DNA of 51,395 nt from Actinomycetota bacterium (GCA_027314515.1 DAHVAR010000071.1:1-51395); one strand, 5' to 3'. Shown: positions 7,650 to 16,174, numbered from the stretch's first letter. Notes: generated from the letters alone by a model not told the origin. Made by a program: numbers and translations.

Positions 7650-8677
7650 TTCCGACGACGCCACCAGCGAACTGGACGGCCGAGCGGCTGGCCGACTGGG
7701 TCGAGTATGAGCTCATGTTCTCGCCTAACCGCAGTATTTCGAGGAGCACGCTCCGTGACTTTATCGAGGAGGACCCTGGAACTGAGGATGTCCAAAGTTA
7801 TGATGCCTCGGATTGGTCCGATGACGATGAATTTAGTGAGCTAGCCTCGCGCCGCTCTCGCCGTGTTGCCGCAGCCGAGGGCGTGTCACTGGCGGATGAA
7901 CTCTCATCTGATACGTTCGTTGTTCTTGAGGACCGTGCTGCGTTTGTCGGCGACTGCTATCCGTTTGCCGTAGAACCAGATCTAATCAGTCTTCGCTTGT
8001 CTACTTGGCGCGATGCTGTCACGTACGCGTTCCTGCTGGCCCTTAATGCTCGTTATGTATACGGCTTGTCGCGCGAGTTCCATCTAGCTGCGCGCATCTT
8101 CGAGCGCGTGGTCCGGGTGGCAATGGCTGCGTACGTGGACGGCGAAGCCGAGCACTTTGGCTGGCCCAGGGACGGCAAGCCCGGAGAGCGTAACTTTGCC
8201 GCGGCCCTGCCGAGTGTACTCAGAAAGATGGGCGAGTCTGCTGTAATTCGATATGAAGACATACCGGCGAAGATCAAAGACAACGAAGTTGATGTCTTTG
8301 CCTGGCGCCCATTCGGCGATCGTCGCCGCGGACAGTTGATTCTGATGTGTCAGTGCGCCATTGGCGCTGACTGGAACGACAAAGGCATCCGTCTAGATAA
8401 ATGGGATCCATTTGTGCTGTTCGCCGTCACGCCAGTGGCAGCCTCGGCTTTTCCGTTTGTGCCGCGCGCGATGGAAGACGACCCTAAGTATGACCATGTA
8501 TACCTGAGCAAGTCCGTCGGCCTGTGGTTCGACAGACTCCGTTTGGCAAGACTCATCGACGATGACAAACTGGGCGATACTCTGCGAAGCTCGATGATCG
8601 AATACGTCAATCAACTGATTTTCCCGGTAACGGTTTCTATCTCGGACGATGAGGCTCAAGAGGAGTTGCCCGCGTAG
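7646..8677 (+). CDS. Putative PD-(D/E)XK-like protein, last gene of methyltransferase cassette
   Basis: The 343-residue protein starts at GTG 7646, sharing GTGA with the ParB-like stop. No complete family is recognised with certainty. Residues 212-246 hold DNEVDVFAWRPF, then GQLILMCQCA and ADWNDK. A buried Asp followed about 20 residues later by a strand ending in Gln-x-(Lys/Ala), with Lys246 beyond, resembles the core of a divergent PD-(D/E)XK nuclease; Asp216 and Gln236 would be active-site candidates. The N-terminal 60 residues are acidic. The middle (about 115-165) is helical and hydrophobic. Position after a DNA methyltransferase and a ParB-like protein makes a restriction or effector nuclease the leading inference. 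Nuclease activity is not proven by the sequence. Base composition is as low in G+C as the methyltransferase gene. Confidence 0.6.
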   Translation: MIPTTPPANWTAERLADWVEYELMFSPNRSISRSTLRDFIEEDPGTEDVQSYDASDWSDDDEFSELASRRSRRVAAAEGVSLADELSSDTFVVLEDRAAFVGDCYPFAVEPDLISLRLSTWRDAVTYAFLLALNARYVYGLSREFHLAARIFERVVRVAMAAYVDGEAEHFGWPRDGKPGERNFAAALPSVLRKMGESAVIRYEDIPAKIKDNEVDVFAWRPFGDRRRGQLILMCQCAIGADWNDKGIRLDKWDPFVLFAVTPVAASAFPFVPRAMEDDPKYDHVYLSKSVGLWFDRLRLARLIDDDKLGDTLRSSMIEYVNQLIFPVTVSISDDEAQEELPA

Positions 8678-8870
8678 CTACGGCCTTCCCGATGTGGTGT
8701 TGCCGTTGACTAGCCTGAGCCGATCCTCCTCGTAGCTGCGGATCCCCAACAAAGCGGCGGATCGGGACTGACACAGCTCTGCGCGCGGTCACCTTCCGTG
8801 ATGGAAGTCCTCTGTCTCGGGTAGCTGCTCCTAGTCGCCAACAGGAGGCCTGGGCTTCTGCGGCTTGGGT

Positions 8871-8924
8871 GGGCGTAGGTCCTTCCCTTCGAAGGCTTGG
8901 CGGTCTTGAAGGGAACCTACGCCC
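8871..8924. terminator. Long hairpin between convergent genes, probable bidirectional terminator
   Basis: GGGCGTAGGT at 8871-8880 pairs with ACCTACGCCC at 8915-8924, and the inner arms CCTTC and GAAGG extend the stem with a small bulge. The sequence after it is T-rich (CCTTTCATTT). It lies between the plus-strand cassette ending at 8677 and the minus-strand rtcB ending at 8971, and could stop transcription from both. The rest of 8678-8970 holds nothing else recognisable. Confidence 0.6.
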
Positions 8925-8970
8925 GTCCTTTCATTTACACCGGATCTTGGATGTCACCGCAAGGCTGGTT

Positions 8971-10148
8971 CTAGTCGCCCTTCACGTTGATGATCTGGCG
9001 TAGCGTGTGCCGGACTTCGACCAGGTCCGCAGCGTCAGCCATGACCACGTCGATGTCCTTGTACGCGGCCGGGATCTCGTCGAGGAACGCGTCGGTTCGA
9101 CGCCACTCGATGCCCTCCATCGCCGTATCAAGCTGAGCGCGGGTGAATTTCTTGCGGGCCGCTGAGCGTGAGTGCTCGCGGCCGGCGCCGTGCGGGGAGG
9201 AGTTCAGCGCGAGCCCGTTGCCTTTCCCGGTGACCACGTACGAACGGGTGCCCATCGATCCCGGGATCAGCCCTGGCTTTCCTGCGCTGGCATCGATCGC
9301 GCCCTTGCGTGACAGCCAGACCTTCTTTCCGAAGTGGGTCTCCTGCTCGGTGTAGTTGTGGTGGCACTCGACCCGCTCGGACAGCGGGTCCGGCGCGGTG
9401 CCGATCCACGCCTGCAGGCACCGGGCAACACGGTGCATCATCTCCCGCCGGTTCAAAAGGGCAAAGTGCTGAGCCCAGCGCAGGTCGCGGATGTAGTCCC
9501 AGAACTCGCGGTCACCCTCGACCAGGTAGGCCAGGTCCGGGTCGGGCAGGCTGATCCACCGCCTGCGGCATTGCTCCCGGGCGATCTTGATGTGCTTCAC
9601 GGCCAGCTTGCTACCAACACAGCGCGAGCCCGAGTGCAGGAACAGCCAGACGCGATCCGCTTCGTAAACGCTGACCTCGATGAAGTGATTGCCTGAGCCG
9701 AGCGAGCCGAGCTGCAGGTGCCAGTTCGGGCGATGGCCTCGGCGCTGGCCGACCCGTCACGCTCCCGCAGTTCGCTGATGCGCGCCGCAGTCGCGTCGTC
9801 ATACACCTCGGTGTTGTACTTGCCGGCCGACAGCGGTATCGCGTTCTCAATCGATTCCCGCAAGCGGGCCGGGTCACCTCGGTGGCTGATGTCGTCAGCG
9901 GTGAACTGGGTCCGCACGGCGATCATGCCGCAGCCGATGTCCACGCCCACCGCTGCCGGGATGATCGCGCCCAGTGTCGGGATGACTGAGCCGACTGTCG
10001 CGCCCTTGCCGAGGTGGGCGTCCGGCATCAGGGCCAGGTGCGGGTAGATAAACGGCATGCTCGCTGTCCGCTCGGCCTGCGCGCGGGTAGCCGGCTCGAG
10101 TACGGTCGCCCAGTTCATCAGCCGCTTGCTGATCTGCTCCACAGGCAC
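8971..10148 (-). pseudogene. rtcB: RtcB RNA ligase, frameshifted
   Basis: RtcB joins 2',3'-cyclic phosphate and 5'-OH RNA ends, in tRNA splicing and RNA repair. The 5' part (from GTG 10148, GAAGG seven bases upstream) encodes ALMPDAHLGKGATVGSVIPT and GVDIGCGMIAVRT. The 3' part encodes GSLGSGNHFIEV, HSGSR, GTRSYVVTGKGNG and HGAGREHSRSA, which include the Mn2+ and guanylylated-His regions of the family. The two halves are in different frames: near 9722, after AEAIART, the frame must shift by one base to continue into HLQLGSLGSGNHF. The joined length is 1178 bases, one short of a whole number of codons (393), and matches the usual RtcB size of about 390-400 residues. Either the gene is inactivated or one base is missing in the assembly. 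It converges on the methyltransferase cassette. Confidence 0.85.
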
Positions 10149-10618
10149 AGAATGCCTTCGCGGCGTGGTTGACGTCACCAGGATTAAGCCGCGGATCCGC
10201 CGTCCATCACGTCGGCAACTTCGCGCGATTCCGGGCTGTCCTAGCCGAGATCTGGCCGAGACTTGCGCCCCACTACACCATTCCGAGCGCTGCCGACCGG
10301 TGCCAGGGAGAGACAGGGATGGCCCAGCGCCAAGCGCTCTGCTGCTAACTCGCGCCGCAACACTCGAGGATTCAGGGTTACTCTCTGTGATGTCCACGGC
10401 GTCACTTCCATGATCGCCGCTGGCAGGTCCTGATGCCCGTCCACATGCCAGTGAAGCGCTATACCGTCTTAGCGATTTGCCATCAAAACGCTTGTCTACC
10501 CAGCGTATTGAATTCAGTTGACCTCCGCCCGATCGTTGGCTCTAGCCGCAATTCGACATGGACCGTTGCATTAAGAGTGATCATGGTTAGGTCAGCGCAA
10601 GTAAAGTTGGCAAATCCA
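10149..10618. other. Divergent intergenic region upstream of the relaxase, possible oriT location
   Basis: This stretch of 470 bases separates the divergent rtcB and relaxase genes. Its right half is visibly richer in A and T than the relaxase gene. The relaxase frame is open back to 10433, but the extra N-terminus lacks family resemblance. MobF relaxases commonly act at an origin of transfer next to their gene, so this is the natural place for oriT. I saw only a weak inverted repeat (CGCTA, eight bases, TAGCG around 10457-10474) and no certain nick site. Confidence 0.3.
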
Positions 10619-13600
10619 ATGAGCGTAGTCGTCACCGTGCAGTCCGGGTTCGATCGTGAGTATTACCTTGTCCACGCCGCTAAGGAGCCGGAGAAGTCGC
10701 CGGGTGGGTACTACATCAATGCCAGTACTCAGGGCGAGGCGCCTGGACGCTGGTTCGGGGGAGGCTGCAGGGCGCTCGGCGTAAACGGGGTCGTCGAGCC
10801 CGACAAGTTCCGGCAGGTCTACTCGCTGGCAAATCCAGCGACCGGCGAACGACTCGGAGGCCCACGCCGGGACTTCAGCAGGAGCTACGAAGTTCGGCTC
10901 GGCCAACTCTTAGCGGCCCAGCCGCATGCCACGGCGGACCGGGTCCATGAGCTGGAGCAGCAGGCCAGGCGGAATACGAGGCAGTCGCCCGCGTACGCCG
11001 ACGTTACCTTGAACTTCAGCAAGTCGATCAGCCTCCTGCACGGCTCGATCCGGGAGAACGCCGCCCGTTCGCGAGATGCTGGCGATCTCGAGTTAGCAGC
11101 CTGGTGGGACGCGCGCGACGCCCGATTCTGCGAAATCCTGCAGGCAGCGAATGCGGCAGCGATAGCGCACCTGCAGACATGGGCCGGCGTAACCAGGACC
11201 GGCTACCACGGCCGCCAGGTCAACGGCGGCGAACTGGGCAAGTGGGAGCCCGCAGAGATGGTCGGCACGTCCTGGCTACAGAGCACCAGCAGGGACGGCG
11301 ACATGCACGACCACGTGCACAACCCGATCTTGCCGCGGGTGCGCACGGTGTCGGACGGCAAGTGGCGCGCGACGGACACGATGGCGATCCGGCGCCAGAT
11401 ACCGGCGATCCAGGCGACGGCTGCCGCCTACGTCGAGGCTGCGCTATCACGCGAGTTCGGAGTTTCGTGGACACCGCGCACTGATGGAGCCGGAAATGAG
11501 ATCGCTGGCGTTACGCAGGCTGAAATTGATGTTTTCAGCTCGCGCCGCGATTCGGTGACCGCGATGCAAGCCGACTTGGCATGGCAGTTCCACGCCAAAT
11601 ACGGCCGGACGCCGAGTCAGCGCGAACTGCTCAGCATTCACCGCACGGCCTGGGCAGCGACGCGCGCGTCCAAGCCGGAAGGCCCGATCGACTTCGATCA
11701 GGCCGCGCGCGAGTGGGGCACGGAATGGGCGCGCAAGTTCGGCACTCCGCTGGGCGCGCTCGCGTCGCGCGTGTCGAATCTGCGCGGACCGGGTTATCCG
11801 CGCGACGGGGCGCGCGAACCCGCGCCACGCGACGCGCGGATTGTGACGAGGGCGGTGCAGGTCGCGCTCGCGCGAGTTCAGGCCGGACGGGCCGCGTGGA
11901 CGCGCGCCGAGCTGATGCGTCAGGTGAAGGCTTCTGTACCTGCCGAGCAGCTTGGCATTAACCCAGACGCGGCGGTTTCTCTGGTGAACGAGCTCACCGA
12001 CCGCGCGCTGGAAGGTGAGTTCGAGCCCGTCCAGTGCCTGGAGGCACCCGAGATCGTCGCGCTGCCCGATGAGCTGCGCCGATCACTCGACGGACGGTCG
12101 ATTTACACCAGGCCAGGCAGCGTCCGCTACGCGACACGGGTTCAGCTGTCTCTTGAGGAGCGCTTGGTCGCTAACGCTCAGGCTGAGACCGCGGCCCGGC
12201 TGTCGCGCGAGCGCGCGGCCGAGCTGCTCGGCGCTGAGGCCGCGAGCATGGAGGAGCAGCTATCGGCTTGCGCCGTTCACGCTGGCGCGGAACTGACCGC
12301 TTCGGGCCTGCGGATGGATCAGGCCGCAGCCGTCTTCCACGCGCTGACCTCCGCGCGGACGACCGAGGTGCTTGTCGGGCCTGCCGGCTCGGGCAAGACG
12401 CGTACGCTGGCCGAAGCCGCGCGCGTATGGACGGCCGCCACCGGTGGCCAGGTCATCGGGCTGACCGCCAGCCAGTCCGCGCGGAACGTGCTCGCGGCAG
12501 CAGGGCTCGACCACGCGGAGAACACCGCGTCGTTCCTCGGCCACCTGCCAGAGCAGCGCGGCGCACGCGGGATCCGCGCGAACCTCAACCCAGGTGCGCT
12601 ACTGCTGGTGGACGAGGCATCGATGATGCCCACTGCTGATATGGCCGACATCGCCGCGTACGCGGCCGCCAGCGGCCACAAAGTGATCGCCGCCGGCGAC
12701 CACCAGCAGCTACCCGCCGTGGAAGGTAGCGGCGCCATGTCCCTGCTCGCCGACCAGCTCGGCTACGTCCAGCTCACCGAAGCCGTGCGCTTCACCCAAC
12801 AATGGGAACGAGATGCGTCGCTGGGCCTTCGCCGCGGCGAGATGACAGCGCTGGAGGACTACGACCGGCACGGCCGCATCAGCGGCAACGAACCCGACCT
12901 CGCCCTGGACCAGGCCCGGTCCGCCTACCTTGGCTCGTACCTGGCCGGGCGCGACGTGCTCATGATCGCCCAAGCCCACGAGACCTGCCGGGAGCTGTCC
13001 CGGCGCGTCCGCGACGACCTGGTGCACCTCGGTCTGGTCGATGACGCGAGGACAGTCGAGCTGCGCAACGGCGCCCGTGCCGGGGCGGGCGACATCATCG
13101 TCGCCCGTCGCAACGACAAGGCCCTGCAAGCGGGCGCTGTGGGACGCACCCTGGCCAATGGCGACGTGCTGCGCGTGGTCGCCGTGAACGACGACGGTTC
13201 GCTCACAGTGCAGCGGCGCACCGACCGCGACAGCCAGACCGGCCAGTCCGGCTGGTCCGGGCAGGCCTTCCGATTCGCCGACTGCCGGAACGCGGACCTC
13301 GCCTATGCCATCACGGGCCATGCGGCTCAGGGTTTGACCGTCAGCCACGGCATCGCCATCGTCACCGGTAGCGAGTCACGGCAGTGGCTCTACTCGGCGC
13401 TGACTCGTGGCGCCGAACTTAACCAGGCCGTCGTGTTCACCCAGCCCGCTCGGCCCGCGGAACCGGCAGCAGGCACGCGCGCAGCACCCGAGCTGCGCCG
13501 CTACGAGCGGATCGCGGCCGAGCGAGCAGGCGAGCCCGAACCGACCGTGTTCTCTGGCGACGGCCCGGATCCGCGTGAGCCCCTTGCCGTGCTCGCCGAC

Positions 13601-14980
13601 GTCCTGACGCATGACGAAGCGCAGGACGCTGCGCTCACACTGTGGCAGCGCGAACTCGGCGACGCCGACCACCTCGGCAGGCTGGACGCAATCTGGCAGG
13701 GCGAGACCATGGAGGCACGCCGGCAGGCGTGGCGCGCAGCGATCCGCCGGGCACTGCCCGAGGAATATCGCGACGTCAGGCTCGACAGCGGCACCGCGAC
13801 CTGGCTATGGCGGACACTGCGCGCGGTCGAGGCAGCCGGGCTCGACGCCGGCCAGGTAATCGCGGACGCGATCGGCTCGGCTCCGCTAACCGGGGTACGC
13901 GACCTGGCCGCCGTCATCGACTACCGGATCAGGAAAGCGACCGCCGGAGTCGTTCCCACCGAGTGGCGGCCATGGTCAGCACGCATCCCGTTGATCGCCG
14001 ACCCGCAGCGGCAGCAGTTCGTCACTGAGCTGGGCGCCGCGATGGACGCCCGCCGGTCCCGGATCGGCGAGCACGCGGCGCATACCTCACCCGCCTGGGC
14101 GGTCAACGCCCTCGGCCCGGTCCCCGACGACCCGCTCGACCGCCTCGACTGGACCGAGCGAGCATCGGCCATCGGTGCCTACCGTGAGCTTTACGGAGTC
14201 GAGTCCGACACCGACCCCATCGGCCCGGAGCCAGTGAACTCGCCCGAAGCCCGCTCGGCCTGGATGGCCGCCTACTCCGCTCAGCTCCGCCAGGATCCAT
14301 CCGACCTCGATCACCTGCCGGACAGCTCCCTGTACCTCTGCCGGGCGCAGTACGAGGCGGAGACCCAGTGGGCACCGCCTTATCCAGGGCGCGAGCTCCA
14401 CCTGGTACGGCAGGCACAGCTCGACATGACCGCCCGCCAGGTCCGCCATCAGGCCGAAGCTAAGACTGCCCAGGCCCGCGGCGACCAGAAGGCAGCCGCC
14501 AGGCATGCGAGCCTGGCGGAGTCCGCGCGAGCGGCAAGCGGTTTCTACCGCGCCCGCGGCGACCTCGACGAGCAACTCCACACTGCCCGGCAGGAATGGG
14601 CCGCCAAGACGGCGCCGATGCGGCTGGCCGCCGTCCAGGCCGATGCCCTGCTGCGCCGCCGCCACCCGGACATGAGACTAGAACCACTCAGGTCGGCCGA
14701 GCCGGAGCCGCTGCCCGACGTGCTACCCGAGCCCTCAGCCGATGCGAACACGCAGCACGCCGGCCTTGTCGCCGAGCGGCTGGCCGCCTTCCATGCCGAA
14801 ATCGAGAGCCGGGCCGGGCTGCTCATCCCGAGTGAGGACCCTGACTATGAACCCGACGGCGAAGCCTGGCCCGACCTGACCAGGCCGCACCGCGACGCCC
14901 TGCTGCAGCCGCCCAGGCCGGTCATGCCCGCTCCGCAATCGCGGCGGCAGCCCGCGCTCGAACCCGAGCTGCAGCTATAG
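10619..14980 (+). CDS. MobF-family conjugative relaxase with TraA/RecD-like helicase
   Basis: This protein of about 1453 residues joins a TrwC-type relaxase to a RecD/TraA-like superfamily 1 helicase. It would nick oriT, stay covalently bound to the strand and unwind it for transfer. The start at ATG 10619 gives the family's usual opening (MSVVVTVQSGFDREYYL). The metal-binding histidines are at 230, 232 and 234 (MHDHVHNPIL). The helicase has Walker A at 587-594 (GPAGSGKT), Walker B (LLVDEASMMP), a motif III-like AGDHQQLPAV and the late motif AITGHAAQGLTVSHG, then YSALTRGAE. The last 350 residues are acidic, helical and poorly conserved. An upstream ATG at 10583 is possible. It would work with the coupling protein at 1000-2814. 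No frameshift was seen. Confidence 0.9.
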   Translation: MSVVVTVQSGFDREYYLVHAAKEPEKSPGGYYINASTQGEAPGRWFGGGCRALGVNGVVEPDKFRQVYSLANPATGERLGGPRRDFSRSYEVRLGQLLAAQPHATADRVHELEQQARRNTRQSPAYADVTLNFSKSISLLHGSIRENAARSRDAGDLELAAWWDARDARFCEILQAANAAAIAHLQTWAGVTRTGYHGRQVNGGELGKWEPAEMVGTSWLQSTSRDGDMHDHVHNPILPRVRTVSDGKWRATDTMAIRRQIPAIQATAAAYVEAALSREFGVSWTPRTDGAGNEIAGVTQAEIDVFSSRRDSVTAMQADLAWQFHAKYGRTPSQRELLSIHRTAWAATRASKPEGPIDFDQAAREWGTEWARKFGTPLGALASRVSNLRGPGYPRDGAREPAPRDARIVTRAVQVALARVQAGRAAWTRAELMRQVKASVPAEQLGINPDAAVSLVNELTDRALEGEFEPVQCLEAPEIVALPDELRRSLDGRSIYTRPGSVRYATRVQLSLEERLVANAQAETAARLSRERAAELLGAEAASMEEQLSACAVHAGAELTASGLRMDQAAAVFHALTSARTTEVLVGPAGSGKTRTLAEAARVWTAATGGQVIGLTASQSARNVLAAAGLDHAENTASFLGHLPEQRGARGIRANLNPGALLLVDEASMMPTADMADIAAYAAASGHKVIAAGDHQQLPAVEGSGAMSLLADQLGYVQLTEAVRFTQQWERDASLGLRRGEMTALEDYDRHGRISGNEPDLALDQARSAYLGSYLAGRDVLMIAQAHETCRELSRRVRDDLVHLGLVDDARTVELRNGARAGAGDIIVARRNDKALQAGAVGRTLANGDVLRVVAVNDDGSLTVQRRTDRDSQTGQSGWSGQAFRFADCRNADLAYAITGHAAQGLTVSHGIAIVTGSESRQWLYSALTRGAELNQAVVFTQPARPAEPAAGTRAAPELRRYERIAAERAGEPEPTVFSGDGPDPREPLAVLADVLTHDEAQDAALTLWQRELGDADHLGRLDAIWQGETMEARRQAWRAAIRRALPEEYRDVRLDSGTATWLWRTLRAVEAAGLDAGQVIADAIGSAPLTGVRDLAAVIDYRIRKATAGVVPTEWRPWSARIPLIADPQRQQFVTELGAAMDARRSRIGEHAAHTSPAWAVNALGPVPDDPLDRLDWTERASAIGAYRELYGVESDTDPIGPEPVNSPEARSAWMAAYSAQLRQDPSDLDHLPDSSLYLCRAQYEAETQWAPPYPGRELHLVRQAQLDMTARQVRHQAEAKTAQARGDQKAAARHASLAESARAASGFYRARGDLDEQLHTARQEWAAKTAPMRLAAVQADALLRRRHPDMRLEPLRSAEPEPLPDVLPEPSADANTQHAGLVAERLAAFHAEIESRAGLLIPSEDPDYEPDGEAWPDLTRPHRDALLQPPRPVMPAPQSRRQPALEPELQL

Positions 14981-15047
14981 CGGATCCCCAGACGGGCCGA
15001 CCGATACTGGTAAATGGCCGAAGGCACGGGACGAAGCAGGTGAGCAG

Positions 15048-15332
15048 GTGGCAGCCGAACTTCCCGACACCGAGATCAGGATCGTCCTGATCAGCTACGC
15101 CGACGGACGAACCGACGGGCTGCCCGTCGGCGCCTACCTCGCCAGCTACAACCCCGAGGGCGACCGAGGCAACGGAGTCGCCACCTGGACACGGGACCCG
15201 GCACAGGCCATGACCTTCCCAACCGGCGCAGCCGCGACCGCCTGCTACCGCGCCGTCCCTCTCAACCGCCCGCTGCGCGCCGACGGCAAGCCGAACTGCC
15301 CGCTGACGATGTTCACCGTGGCGTTCTGGTAG
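15048..15332 (+). CDS. Small unknown protein at the element end
   Basis: The 94-residue product starts at GTG 15048, with GAAGCAGG upstream. It reads as a real protein: a beta-type opening (IRIVLISYADGRTDGLPVGA), a segment YLASYNPEGDRGNGVATWT with regular spacing, and a C-terminal strand LTMFTVAFW. I recognise no family. Single-domain proteins of this kind, with a D-P-A-Q-A-M segment, are common on actinomycete mobile elements, but the function is not known to me. It is the last gene before the tRNA, 70 bases after the relaxase, on the same strand and possibly in the same transcript. Confidence 0.6.
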   Translation: MAAELPDTEIRIVLISYADGRTDGLPVGAYLASYNPEGDRGNGVATWTRDPAQAMTFPTGAAATACYRAVPLNRPLRADGKPNCPLTMFTVAFW

Positions 15333-15366
15333 CCCGACGAGGCTAGGCAGACCGGCATCAAAGAAG

Positions 15367-15389
15367 CCCCGGCCCAGCCGGCCGAGGCC
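15367..15389 (-). terminator. GC-rich hairpin, terminator for minus-strand transcripts
   Basis: GCCCCGGCC (15367-15375) and GGCCGAGGC (15381-15389) pair with one mismatch around a five-base loop. On the minus strand the stem is followed by TTCTTTGATG, the expected T-rich tail. It lies about 90 bases beyond the 3' end of the tRNA-Thr gene and could end its transcript. Confidence 0.4.
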
Positions 15390-15477
15390 TCAAACCATGG
15401 CAGCAAATCTGCCCGATAGTCCCCCGGATTGTCCCCCACCGATCTTCGATCAAGATCTCAATGGGCCTCTGGCCTGG

Positions 15478-15525
15478 AGCCCCCTTACGGAATCGAACCG
15501 TAGACCTTCTCCTTACCATGGAGAC
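15478..15525. other. Inferred attachment site in the tRNA-Thr 3' half
   Basis: Genes 1-15332 are element-type (relaxase, coupling protein, primase, Nudix), while genes right of the tRNA are chromosomal. The tRNA 3' end faces the element. Integrative elements of actinomycetes usually recombine in the 3' half of a tRNA gene, so the attachment core is placed here. A direct repeat of this sequence at the other end should lie beyond the left edge and cannot be seen. The exact core is unknown. Confidence 0.4.
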
Positions 15526-15550
15526 GCTCTGCCGACTGAGCTAAGGGGGC
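15478..15550 (-). tRNA. tRNA-Thr (anticodon GGT)
   Basis: The minus strand folds as a full cloverleaf. The acceptor stem pairs GCCCCCT with AGGGGGC, the D arm is GCTC-AGTCGGC-AGAGC, the anticodon stem pairs TCTCC with GGAGA around ATGGTAA, and the T arm is TACGG-TTCGATT-CCGTA. Loop position 34-36 is GGT, which reads ACC threonine codons. No CCA is encoded. The 3' end faces the mobile-element genes to the left, as expected when an element integrates into the 3' end of a tRNA gene. Confidence 0.95.
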
Positions 15551-16174
15551 GTCGGCGACGCTGCGGACTCCGGTCTGCCGGAATCGAACGGCCGCGCCTG
15601 CCGAGCATACACGACCCGGCGCCAGCAGGTTGGCCGGGTCCGGGCGCCCGTCCAGACAAGGCGCCAGCACTAGAGCCGCCGCTGCCGAAGGGCGGCCAGG
15701 ACCGACCACTCCGCGGCGTCCCGCCGCGTGACCGCTCTCCAGCGTCCCGGCAGTCCCGGCAGGACAGCCGCTCCCAGGCGTCCCGCCCAGACGCGCCACC
15801 GAGCCCGTCCCGGCGAAGGCAGGCAGGGCGGGGCGGCACCCAAGCGCCGCACCTCCACGCTGCCCGGTGCCAAAAAAACTGGCTTCCCTGCCCGGTGCCA
15901 TAGCCGGGCGCCATAACCGGGTTCCATAGCCGGGTGGCATGACACGGTCTCAGCCGGGGCAGAAGCCCAGCGACGGCAGCCGACGTCCCCACGGCGGAGG
16001 CGACAGCCAGCCGACCGCGCTGACGCATTGACTGACGCCGAAACGCCATTGCGCGCACCTGTGAGCCGAAAGGTCAGCAGTGCATAATGTGAGAATCATG
16101 ATGGCCCCGATCATGAGCGCCAGCCGGGCGATTCGGCACGCCTAGAAAAACAGGATGCAGAGGAGGACGCACAG
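15551..16174. other. Non-coding stretch right of the tRNA
   Basis: This 624-base stretch contains no gene I can support. Long minus-strand frames through it are Arg-, Ala- and Gly-rich without family resemblance, and cross the tRNA. It holds the promoter of the tRNA-Thr gene, a small cluster of short repeats (15861-15934) and, at the right end, the leader of the surface-protein gene. The last 120 bases are lower in G+C. Confidence 0.5.
15861..15934. repeat. Cluster of short direct repeats (CCATARCCGGG, 13-base period)
   Basis: TGCCCGGTGCCA occurs at 15861-15872 and again at 15889-15900. The second copy runs into three tandem copies of CCATAGCCGGG, CCATAACCGGG and CCATAGCCGGG starting at 15898, 15911 and 15924, exactly 13 bases apart. 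The unit is not in a supported coding frame. It could be a set of protein-binding sites or simple slippage. Confidence 0.6.

Noticed and set aside
8678-8870. Possible small gene between the cassette and rtcB
   Set aside because: No frame with a ribosome binding site and protein-like composition was found; only the hairpin is supported.
15513-16058. Minus-strand 181-residue frame across the tRNA-Thr promoter region
   Set aside because: It overlaps the tRNA gene and shows low-complexity Arg/Gly/Ala composition.
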